Below are positions 1-5,269 of a stretch of DNA of 5,827 nt, piece after piece. Position 1 is the stretch's first letter. Each line of letters begins with the position of its first letter. The stretch covers positions 1-5,827 of the forward strand of contig URHD01000096.1 in the NCBI GenBank assembly GCA_900547585.1, read 5' to 3'. The translations under genes and the position numbers were made by a program. The notes below the pieces were generated by a model. The model had not been told where the DNA came from. It searched no databases and was given only the letters and a program-made list of their open reading frames with translations. The stretch is from an uncultured bacterium. Its GTDB lineage: Bacteria > Cyanobacteriota > Vampirovibrionia > Gastranaerophilales > Gastranaerophilaceae.

Positions 1-315
1 GCTGGAGGTAAGGTATCCGCAAAAGTAACAAAACCTGCAAAGGTTAAAGGTGTTTCTGCAAAGAACAATAAGAAGAAATCATTAACAGTAAAATGGAGAA
101 AAGTAAATGGCGTAAAAGGCTATCAGCTTAGATATGCAACAAACAAGAAAATGAAAAAGGCCAAAACAATAATAATTACAAAGAACAAACTTGTAATCAA
201 AAAATTGGCAAAGAAGAAATACTACATTCAGGTTTGTGCATACAAAGTAGACAGTAACGGAAAGAAAGTCAAAGGAAAATGGAGTTCAAAGAAGGCTATA
301 AAAGTTAAAAAATAG
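1..315 (+). CDS. C-terminal fibronectin type III domain of a probable surface or secreted protein (5' end outside window)
   Basis: Frame 1 is open from the window edge to the TAG at 313-315, giving 104 residues of a longer protein. The Fn3 beta-sandwich signature is visible: LTVKW (residues 28-32) as strand B with its core Trp, GYQLRY (40-45) as strand C, YYIQVCAY (74-81) as strand F with its core Tyr, then a closing GKWS and a Val/Lys-rich last strand. Composition is extreme: 34 of 104 residues are Lys, with no Glu and one Asp. From family knowledge, such basic Fn3 modules commonly end large extracellular proteins of gut Clostridia, where they act as spacers or binding domains; any catalytic or adhesive part would lie upstream. 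The protein ends directly after the domain, with no LPXTG anchor or membrane helix. The gene is followed by a repeat patch and a hairpin. The domain call is firm; the function of the whole protein is unknown. Confidence 0.82.
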   Translation, partial: AGGKVSAKVTKPAKVKGVSAKNNKKKSLTVKWRKVNGVKGYQLRYATNKKMKKAKTIIITKNKLVIKKLAKKKYYIQVCAYKVDSNGKKVKGKWSSKKAIKVKK

Positions 316-316
316 C

Positions 317-401
317 AAGTTAGAGAAACAGTAAAGTTAGAGAATTATTTAAGTTAGATAATCAGTAAAGCTAGAGAAATAGTAGAGTTAGATAATCATT
401 T
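317..401. repeat. Five degenerate 16-18 bp tandem repeats
   Basis: Directly after the Fn3 stop codon, a unit resembling AARGTTAGAkAAtcAkt recurs head to tail at 317-332, 333-350, 351-366, 367-383 and 384-401, followed by a partial AAGTTTA. The core GTTAGA (once GCTAGA) is in every copy. Unit lengths of 16, 18, 16, 17 and 18 break any reading frame, so this is not a coding repeat. Copies 2 and 5 resemble each other most (both end in ATTTAAGTT). It looks like a decayed small tandem array in a 3' untranslated or intergenic region; function unknown. Confidence 0.65.
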
Positions 402-417
402 AAGTTTACCTAAACGG

Positions 418-453
418 GGCGCTGTGTCGATGAAGCAATATCGATACAGCGCC
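418..453 (+). terminator. Strong hairpin, probable terminator or 3' end structure of the Fn3 gene
   Basis: Left arm 418-431 and right arm 440-453 pair over 14 bp with a single G-T wobble and an 8-base loop (GAAGCAAT). The stem is GC-rich at its base (GGCGCTG/CAGCGCC). What follows is TTAATAG rather than a run of T, so it is a poor classical intrinsic terminator, and the reverse strand has no U tract either. It may stabilise the mRNA end of the upstream gene or insulate the thioredoxin promoter that begins 8 bases later. The hairpin itself is certain; its role as a terminator is an inference. Confidence 0.6.
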
Positions 454-460
454 TTAATAG

Positions 461-490
461 TTGGAGAGGATGGAATTTTTTTGTTATAAT
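461..490 (+). promoter_or_regulatory. Probable sigma-70 type promoter of thioredoxin
   Basis: A perfect -10 hexamer TATAAT lies at 485-490, with a -35-like TTGGAG at 461-466 and an 18-base spacer. Transcription would start near 497, leaving a leader of about 48 bases before the ATG at 545. A second -10-like TATGAT at 500-505 is possible. The element falls inside an upstream in-frame extension of the thioredoxin reading frame, which argues that the extension is not translated. Confidence 0.5.
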
Positions 491-544
491 AAATATTTGT
501 ATGATAAAATGTTGAAGAATTTAATTGGTTCTAAGGAGAAAATT

Positions 545-868
545 ATGTCAAATGCGATGGATATCAATGACGCAACATTTGAAGCGGAAGTTGTAAACTC
601 TGAATCTTTAACTATTGTAGATTTTTGGGCACCTTGGTGCGGGCCATGCCGCAAATTGGGGCCTGTTCTGGATGAAGTCGCCTCTGAGTTCGGAAATTCT
701 TTGAAAGTTGTTAAATTAAACACCGATGAAAACCTTAAAACAGCTAAAGAATACTCAATCAGCGGGCTTCCGACTTTGCTTCTTTTCAAAGGCGGAAAAC
801 CGGTTGAAAGACTGGTCGGACTCATGCCGAAATCTACGATTGTATCAAATATTGAAAAACATATTTAG
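545..868 (+). CDS. trxA: Thioredoxin
   Basis: This is a 107-residue cytoplasmic thiol-disulfide oxidoreductase that reduces protein disulfides and is itself recycled by a thioredoxin reductase not encoded here. The active site WCGPC is at residues 31-35 inside FWAPWCGPCRK, the buried acid is D26, the cis-proline is P76 in GLPTLL, and FKGG follows at 81-84; length and spacing are those of classical bacterial thioredoxins. The stretch KVVKLNTDEN and the ending PKSTI...EKHI resemble cyanobacterial m-type thioredoxins. The start at 545 is chosen because AAGGAG (533-538) lies six bases upstream. The frame stays open back to a TTG at 461, but that would add 28 residues with no thioredoxin similarity that also overlap the promoter. 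The residue before the cis-proline is Leu, where Ile or Thr is more usual. The gene is monocistronic and convergent with the next one. Confidence 0.95.
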   Translation: MSNAMDINDATFEAEVVNSESLTIVDFWAPWCGPCRKLGPVLDEVASEFGNSLKVVKLNTDENLKTAKEYSISGLPTLLLFKGGKPVERLVGLMPKSTIVSNIEKHI

Positions 869-891
869 TTTTTATCATTGAAATCTTTTAC

Positions 892-926
892 AAAAAGACC
901 GCAGTTTTTATTTACTGCGGCTTTTT
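892..926. terminator. Bidirectional intrinsic terminator between trxA and the 938-residue gene
   Basis: CCGCAGT (899-905) pairs with ACTGCGG (914-920) around an 8-base T/A loop. The stem is extended by AAAAAG (892-897) against CTTTTT (921-926), with one unpaired A at 898. The T run follows the stem on the plus strand and the A run gives a T run on the minus strand, so the hairpin can end transcription from both convergent genes (stops at 868 and 947). Confidence 0.85.
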
Positions 927-946
927 GTATTTTTTTGTTAACAAAA

Positions 947-3763
947 TTATTTTTGTTTTTTGACTTCTTCTGTTTGCTCCGCTTTAGCCGGTTTGTCGTT
1001 AACGCGTTGTGTAATAGCCTTTTTGCCGGTTAATCGAGTCATAAATCTGAAGAATTTACCTTTCATGCCGGGATCAGAGAGATTTTTGTGTTCGTTTTGC
1101 AGAATTTCATCTCTGCTTTGTGCTGCAACGGGCATGCCAATCGCTTTTCTGTTTACGTATTCACCGACAGTTGTTGAAGCTGCGTTAACCAGCTGCGCTC
1201 CGAGCAGGCTTCCGTTATAAACACTGCTGAATGTGCCGTTAAACAGCTGTATAAAGAGGTTGTTGTAGAATGTTCTGGATGTTTCCTGAACAATTCTTTC
1301 TTTTGCTTTTAACGAAGCGAGTGATTTGTCCTCGCCGTTGGATTTGAGCATAACCATGTTGTAGTTATCAGCTACGAGGAACCATGCAGTACCTGCGAGC
1401 GAAGCATATCTTGAGAGTAATGAAAGGTCTGCGTTGGAAATGCTTGACATGGTCGTAGTATTGAATGCTTTGTTGATATTTCTGTCCATGTATTTTTTGA
1501 ACTGTTCATCATCAAGTTTCATTTTGGATTTCAACTTTTTAACGCCGTTAGAAACTGATTTTATTCCGTCTGACCATGTCGGGGTTTTGACGCTGCTTTT
1601 AACCCATTTGGGAACATTTTGCGAGAATGTGTAAGGGAATATTACCAAATCTTTAATAAATATAAACGGCTGCGTAATGAAATCAGTGATTTCTTTATAA
1701 TATTTTCTATTTTTTGCTCCCAAATCATAGTTTTCTGCGTTTTTAGCTTTTTCGAGAATGTTCTCAAACTCTTTCGCAGCAGTTGCATCTTTCTTTTTGA
1801 GCTGTGAAAGCGCGTCTGTGAACATTTCTATTACTGCTTCATTCTGGTTGAATTTAAATTTATTATTGAACGTATGCTGCAGAACCTCCAGTTTTTCTGC
1901 TTTTTCTTTTTCATTGGAATTTTTAGCAGTTTTTGCCATTTCTTTTAGTTTTTTAATTGCATCTGCATAATTTTTTGTTTCAAGAAGCTTAGAGTCTTGA
2001 TTTGTAAGAATTTTCCTTATTTCTTCGGCCTCTGATTTAAGATTTTCCTTTTTCATTACGCTGAAAAATTCTTCAAGCTTTTTGACGGTTTCTTTTTCGT
2101 AAATGCCTTTGAAATGTGCTTCTGCGGCTTTGATTGTGTCAATATTTTTGAAGTCAGGCTTCAATTTTTTGTTTGCAAGCGCATTGAAGTCAGCTGCAAG
2201 CTCATCAAGACCGGCGTTTTTGAGTTTTTGTGCGAATTTTTCGGCAATTTTACTGACAGCTCCTGCCTGCTGGTGCTCTATGGTAATTTCTTTGAATCGG
2301 CTTGCAAATAACGGGTCATATTTTTCCAGTTTTGCAATGATTTCATCAAATTCTTTTTTTGCAATCAGATGTTTTTCTTCCGTAAGTTTTTTGTATAAAT
2401 TTTTCCTCATTTTTGTCAGTACGTCGAGATACTCGCCTACAGTTTTCTTGTTAACTTTAATATTACGGCCGTATTTGATTGCATAGCCGGCAGCAATCAC
2501 AGAAACAGCCCATTTTGCAATACCTTTCAGCGAAATCAACGGCTCTGAATCTTTTGATTTTTTGTTTTCGGCTTTATTATCGGTGCTTATTGGTTGCGGC
2601 AAGCTGTTCTGGGGCGTTTTAACCCTTTCATTGAAAGAAAGATTAGCAACATTATCAAATGCTTTAAACGCGCCGGCGCCTTTGAACGCAGGGTTTTGTG
2701 CCTGATTTTGCTGTTGTGCTACCTTAACCGGCTCCTGTGCAGGTTTTTCATTTGCTTTTTCTGCCAGAGCGGCTTCAGGATGTTTTTTCAGGTATTTTTC
2801 CCGTTCTTTTTTGTTAATTTCGATTGCTTCCTCTTTTGAAATAAGATGAAGCTTTTTGCCGTTAGAAAGTCTCGAGTATGCTTCTGTGAATAGAACGGTT
2901 GCTATGGTTGTAATAACGTATATACCTTTGCTTGCGTTAATGTATTTTGAAAGTGCGCCGAAAGTAATCAACTGCAGGTAAGCATTTGAAAAAATACGTT
3001 TTACTTCCTGATTAAAACGGGTTTTCTTTTCTTTTTCAGCTAATTTCGGGTCATCGTCCATCAATCTCGAAAGATTGTATGCATCATTGGCAAGAAAAAC
3101 CGCAGGAATCATGCCGGTAACTATTCTGGTCAGTGCGCGTTCATGTACTGCATTGTAGTTTCCGGTTTTTGAGTTAAACATCTTCATTGCATTGTCAAAA
3201 AGCAATGAATTGCGGTCTTTTGGCGTGTCATATCTGTATTTGTCAGCGGATTGCAAATATCCGTCCAATGAATTCAAAAGTTCGTCATTGTTGAGCATTT
3301 GGCGCTGCTTCTGGAACAATCCTTTATGCTCCGGAGAAAGAATATTGTGTTTTTGCAGGAATTTAATCGCTTTATCGTAAATTGTTAAAGGAATTCTTTT
3401 AAACGGCTCTTGCAGGCTGTCACAAATCAGCAGCAGCGGCCTTTTTTCGTTAATTACAATATTTTCGCCGGTTTTTGTATAAGAGCGGCTCATTTGTTCA
3501 TAAGATTCAATGTTATGAGCGAGCCTTGATGGTGCTCCGCCGATACTTTCTGAGAGGTTTTTTATTGCTTTTGAATAATTAATGGGCTTTGTTTTTGAAT
3601 ATAAAATATTGAAAACGCCTTTAAAGTTGATGGATTCTCTCTTTAAAGGCGTTACATGATTTTTAGAAAGCTTTTGTGAAGACAACATCCTGGATACATC
3701 CTCTTTTTTCCTAATGTATCCATTGTTATCAAGATGGGTAGTGTATTGACGGCTTATGTTCAT
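947..3763 (-). CDS. Large hypothetical protein with duplicated membrane-segment module and long charged helical centre
   Basis: I do not recognise a named family for this 938-residue protein. Visible layout: a polar N-terminus with INFKG at 45-49; a first module (about 119-312) with hydrophobic stretches near 214-231, 261-275 and 281-296; a Gln/Pro/Ala linker (330-405) containing a second FKG (360-362); one likely membrane helix at 413-430; a Lys/Glu-rich helical, coiled-coil-like region (441-690); a second module (about 698-886) with hydrophobic stretches near 698-714, 784-800 and 835-865; and a charged tail ending in Lys. The two modules appear homologous. There is no convincing cleavable signal peptide and I see no catalytic motif. 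The ATG at 3763 is preceded by AAGAG, a weak ribosome site. The gene is alone on its strand here, divergent from the kinase. A structural, membrane-associated or envelope-shaping role is possible but is only inference; reality as a gene is near certain from length and composition. Confidence 0.9.
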   Translation of the reverse strand: MNISRQYTTHLDNNGYIRKKEDVSRMLSSQKLSKNHVTPLKRESINFKGVFNILYSKTKPINYSKAIKNLSESIGGAPSRLAHNIESYEQMSRSYTKTGENIVINEKRPLLLICDSLQEPFKRIPLTIYDKAIKFLQKHNILSPEHKGLFQKQRQMLNNDELLNSLDGYLQSADKYRYDTPKDRNSLLFDNAMKMFNSKTGNYNAVHERALTRIVTGMIPAVFLANDAYNLSRLMDDDPKLAEKEKKTRFNQEVKRIFSNAYLQLITFGALSKYINASKGIYVITTIATVLFTEAYSRLSNGKKLHLISKEEAIEINKKEREKYLKKHPEAALAEKANEKPAQEPVKVAQQQNQAQNPAFKGAGAFKAFDNVANLSFNERVKTPQNSLPQPISTDNKAENKKSKDSEPLISLKGIAKWAVSVIAAGYAIKYGRNIKVNKKTVGEYLDVLTKMRKNLYKKLTEEKHLIAKKEFDEIIAKLEKYDPLFASRFKEITIEHQQAGAVSKIAEKFAQKLKNAGLDELAADFNALANKKLKPDFKNIDTIKAAEAHFKGIYEKETVKKLEEFFSVMKKENLKSEAEEIRKILTNQDSKLLETKNYADAIKKLKEMAKTAKNSNEKEKAEKLEVLQHTFNNKFKFNQNEAVIEMFTDALSQLKKKDATAAKEFENILEKAKNAENYDLGAKNRKYYKEITDFITQPFIFIKDLVIFPYTFSQNVPKWVKSSVKTPTWSDGIKSVSNGVKKLKSKMKLDDEQFKKYMDRNINKAFNTTTMSSISNADLSLLSRYASLAGTAWFLVADNYNMVMLKSNGEDKSLASLKAKERIVQETSRTFYNNLFIQLFNGTFSSVYNGSLLGAQLVNAASTTVGEYVNRKAIGMPVAAQSRDEILQNEHKNLSDPGMKGKFFRFMTRLTGKKAITQRVNDKPAKAEQTEEVKKQK
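1106..1465 (-). repeat. Protein-level internal repeat, copy B (residues about 767-886 of the 938-residue protein)
   Basis: This is the counterpart of copy A. Landmarks are F767-N768, L783-S-R785, A793, F795-L796, D799, Y801-N802, L806, R823, Q826-E827, R830, F832, N834, S846, N850, S852, A862, E868, R872, G876, S883 and E886. The pattern L-x-R, A-x-F-L, D-x-Y-N, R-x2-Q-E-x2-R-x-F, then a hydrophobic stretch and E-x3-R-x3-G, is kept. A QPF at 698-700 mirrors the EPF upstream of copy A, though the distance from it to the FN motif differs (76 against 68 residues). Confidence 0.6.
2828..3178 (-). repeat. Protein-level internal repeat, copy A (residues about 196-312 of the 938-residue protein)
   Basis: This copy aligns with copy B at near-constant offset (571-575 residues). 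Shared positions in A numbering include F196-N197, L211, R213, A221, F223-L224, D227, Y229-N230, L234, R249, Q252-E253, R256, F258, N260, S272, N276, S278, A288, E294, R298, G302, S309 and E312. Identity is roughly a quarter, counted by eye, with one- or two-residue shifts near 240 and 265. An EPF at 119-121 may mark an earlier boundary. Confidence 0.6.
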
Positions 3764-3776
3764 AATCTCTTATTCT

Positions 3777-3804
3777 ATTGTATGCTTCACAAGGTGTTTT
3801 TCAA
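3777..3804 (-). promoter_or_regulatory. Candidate promoter of the 938-residue gene
   Basis: On the minus strand a TTGAAA (3804-3799) and a TACAAT (3782-3777) are separated by 16 bases. Transcription would begin near 3770, leaving a leader of under ten bases before the ATG at 3763, so the mRNA would be close to leaderless. A promoter further upstream in the AT-rich intergenic region cannot be excluded. Confidence 0.4.
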
Positions 3805-4050
3805 GGGTTTGCAAAATTAGAATTTACTTAAATTCACAAACTCTTATTTAATTCAAATCAGCTCAAAAAAATTTTTGCTACATGCCTTTGAGAAATGAAA
3901 CATTTATTTACATAAAATTTTTCAATAAAATTGCGTGTTACAGGCGTAATATTTTGATAAGATTTATTAATTTTATGCACCTGAAATAGCAACATTAATT
4001 TTTTTTACGATTTAAGTGTTATTAAAGAAATTTTTCCTCTTTTATTCTAG

Positions 4051-4058
4051 TATATTAT
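4051..4058 (+). promoter_or_regulatory. Candidate -10 region of the kinase gene
   Basis: TATATT (4051-4056), overlapping TATTAT (4053-4058), lies about 25 bases before the ATG at 4080. No good -35 hexamer is found at the right distance; upstream is only T/A-rich sequence (4028-4036). Such sites are frequent in AT-rich DNA, so support is weak. Confidence 0.3.
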
Positions 4059-4079
4059 ATAAGCTAACGGAAGTTTGAT

Positions 4080-4958
4080 ATGCAATTAGAAAATGATTTA
4101 AATGAACAACAGCAAGACGTGAACTCAACTTTCCCTGTTGTGATGAAAATAGTTGAAAGCCTTAAAAAAATTCTTGAGGAAGATAAACAGCAGCGTCAGC
4201 CTCTTTTTATAAACGTAAAAGAGTCTGTGATTTTTAATCTTGCAAGAAGGGCTCTTAACGAACCCGGAACAAGGTTTTTGATAGGTATTGCGGGCGAATC
4301 TGCCTCGGGCAAAACGACATTTGTCCAAAATGCTATTCGTTCTTGCATTGCAGAAGAAAGAACCGATGTTTATACAATCGTTTGCTGCGATGATTATTAC
4401 CATGACTGGTCAAAAGAATTGCGTGAAGCCGGCAGCTATGAAGCATTTTTCGCAAAAGGGTACAGTTTTGATACACCTGCTGCTGTCAATCTCCAGCTTA
4501 TGAAAGAACATCTTATTTCCCTGAAAAATGGCTCTGCGGTGCGCAGTCCGGACTATAATTTTGCCACATGTGAAAGCAAACCGCATGGAGTTTTGAAAAA
4601 ACCGGCAAAAATCATTGTTAATGAAGGGCTTTACGTCCTGAATGAGGGCGTCAGGGATATTATGGACGTGAAAGTCTATGTTTTCACGCCTTTTGATATT
4701 ATAAAGGACAGATGGTACATTAGAGCCGAATCCAGAGGCAAAACCGGCAAAGCTGCAGACATGCAGTTTGAAAATGTCAATTTAACAGCGCAAACATACA
4801 TTCGTCCGGCTATGCAAACCGCCGATATCGTTATGAACGGGGTTGTTTCAAGCGAATATATTCAGGAAATCACAGAAAAAATCTTCAGAACTATTGATAA
4901 TATCGCAAAAAACAGATATGATTGCGAGCAAATAAAACTGCCCGGTGTTGGAGTTTAG
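4080..4958 (+). CDS. P-loop kinase of the uridine kinase / phosphoribulokinase family
   Basis: This is a 292-residue protein. After an N-terminal extension of about 65 mostly helical residues comes RFLIGIAGESASGKTTF, with the Walker A loop GESASGKT at 72-79. DDYYHD (104-109) matches the catalytic Asp region of uridine kinases (family form DSYY). FDTPAAVNLQLMKEHL (130-145) with the SPDYNF that follows parallels the uridine kinase FDHP...DLLLEHL...YDY segment, and IIVNEGL (178-184) is the Walker B-like strand. RAESRGKTGKA (215-225) suits the Arg/Lys lid, and TADIVMNG (247-254) the family's ADIII strand. The expected reaction is ATP-dependent phosphorylation of uridine or cytidine in pyrimidine salvage, but the changed substrate loop and the extension leave the substrate open. 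The start at 4080 is supported by CGGAAG ending six bases upstream. The gene appears monocistronic. The family is secure; exact substrate is not, so I give no symbol. Confidence 0.85.
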   Translation: MQLENDLNEQQQDVNSTFPVVMKIVESLKKILEEDKQQRQPLFINVKESVIFNLARRALNEPGTRFLIGIAGESASGKTTFVQNAIRSCIAEERTDVYTIVCCDDYYHDWSKELREAGSYEAFFAKGYSFDTPAAVNLQLMKEHLISLKNGSAVRSPDYNFATCESKPHGVLKKPAKIIVNEGLYVLNEGVRDIMDVKVYVFTPFDIIKDRWYIRAESRGKTGKAADMQFENVNLTAQTYIRPAMQTADIVMNGVVSSEYIQEITEKIFRTIDNIAKNRYDCEQIKLPGVGV

Positions 4959-4973
4959 CTTAAAGAATAAAAT

Positions 4974-5006
4974 AAAAAAACCCGTTGAGCTAATCAACGG
5001 GTTTTT
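4974..5006. terminator. Bidirectional intrinsic terminator between the kinase gene and rpsU
   Basis: A perfect 8 bp stem, CCCGTTGA (4981-4988) with TCAACGGG (4994-5001), encloses the loop GCTAA. Seven A precede it (4974-4980) and five T follow (5002-5006), so it reads as a terminator in both directions. It sits 15 bases after the kinase stop at 4958 and just beyond the rpsU stop at 5020. Confidence 0.92.
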
Positions 5007-5019
5007 GTTAAAATTTATC

Positions 5020-5193
5020 TTAAACTCTGCGTTTTCTTGCAGCTTCAGATTTTCTTTTTCTTTTGATGCTCGGTTTTTCGTAAACTTCGCGTCTTTTGAC
5101 TTCGGAAAGTGTGCCTGCTTTTTGAACTTTCTTTTTGAATCTCTTCAAAGCGCTTTCGATACTTTCGTTTTCACCGACTTTAACTTCTGGCAT
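5020..5193 (-). CDS. rpsU: 30S ribosomal protein S21 (bS21)
   Basis: This is a 57-residue, strongly basic protein beginning MPEVKVGENESIESAL, followed by KRFKKKVQKAG, then EVKRREVYEKPS and a Lys/Arg tail ending AARKRRV. The GENE-SIESALKRFK block, the KRRE-YEKPS segment and the length are those of bacterial S21, the small-subunit protein near the 3' end of 16S rRNA that helps select mRNAs at initiation. The ATG at 5193 is preceded at eight bases by AAGGTGGTG (5210-5202), a near-perfect Shine-Dalgarno with one mismatch. The gene has its own promoter and ends in the hairpin at 4974-5006, so it is probably monocistronic, although read-through from the upstream membrane gene on the same strand (stop 76 bases before this ATG) is possible. 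Confidence 0.96.
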   Translation of the reverse strand: MPEVKVGENESIESALKRFKKKVQKAGTLSEVKRREVYEKPSIKRKRKSEAARKRRV

Positions 5194-5238
5194 TGATTTT
5201 TCACCACCTTTAAACGGAATTATGTACTTTGTGAAGCC

Positions 5239-5267
5239 ATATTAGCATGCACAGATTCCAAATTCAA
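5239..5267 (-). promoter_or_regulatory. Promoter of rpsU
   Basis: On the minus strand TTGAAT (5267-5262) and TAATAT (5244-5239) are separated by exactly 17 bases, and TGC directly before the -10 gives an extended -10. Transcription would begin near 5232, leaving a leader of roughly 40 bases that carries the Shine-Dalgarno. The -35 starts immediately after the stop codon of the upstream gene (5270-5272). Confidence 0.65.
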
Positions 5268-5269
5268 CC

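Larger units (their letters stand above)
3764..4079. other. Divergent intergenic region, 316 bases, very AT-rich
   Basis: This region separates the divergently transcribed 938-residue gene and the kinase gene and must hold both promoters. Apart from these I see an imperfect dyad ATTGCG/CGTAAT at 3930-3950 around a 9-base centre, and A/T tracts such as AAAAAAATTTTT near 3866-3878 that would favour DNA bending. I find no convincing small gene, RNA gene or riboswitch in it. Confidence 0.5.

Noticed and set aside
317..401. CRISPR array
   Set aside because: The units are contiguous and degenerate, with no unique spacers and repeats too short and unequal.
461..544. A 28-residue N-terminal extension of thioredoxin starting at TTG 461
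   Set aside because: It overlaps a good promoter, has no thioredoxin similarity, and a textbook Shine-Dalgarno stands six bases before the ATG at 545.
484..825. Minus-strand open frame of 113 codons opposite thioredoxin
   Set aside because: It is fully antisense to a clearly real gene and has no recognisable domain.
960..3380. Several plus-strand open frames of 60-130 codons within the 938-residue gene
   Set aside because: All are Phe/Ser/Cys/Leu-rich shadows, as expected opposite Lys/Glu-rich coding sequence, with no domain or ribosome site support.
3764..4079. Hidden small gene or structured RNA in the divergent gap
   Set aside because: Neither strand gives a frame with ribosome site and coding-like composition, and no extended pairing was found beyond A/T tracts.
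4125..4403. Minus-strand 92-codon frame opposite the kinase
   Set aside because: It is antisense to the Walker A region and surrounding conserved kinase sequence.
4080..4958. Phosphoribulokinase of the Calvin cycle
   Set aside because: The DDYYHD and FDTP...EHL segments are closer to uridine kinase, and no other carbon-fixation gene is present.
4945..5196. Plus-strand 83-codon frame across the terminator and rpsU
   Set aside because: It runs through a strong terminator and is antisense to rpsU; its Phe/Ser-rich product is a shadow of a Lys/Arg-rich protein.
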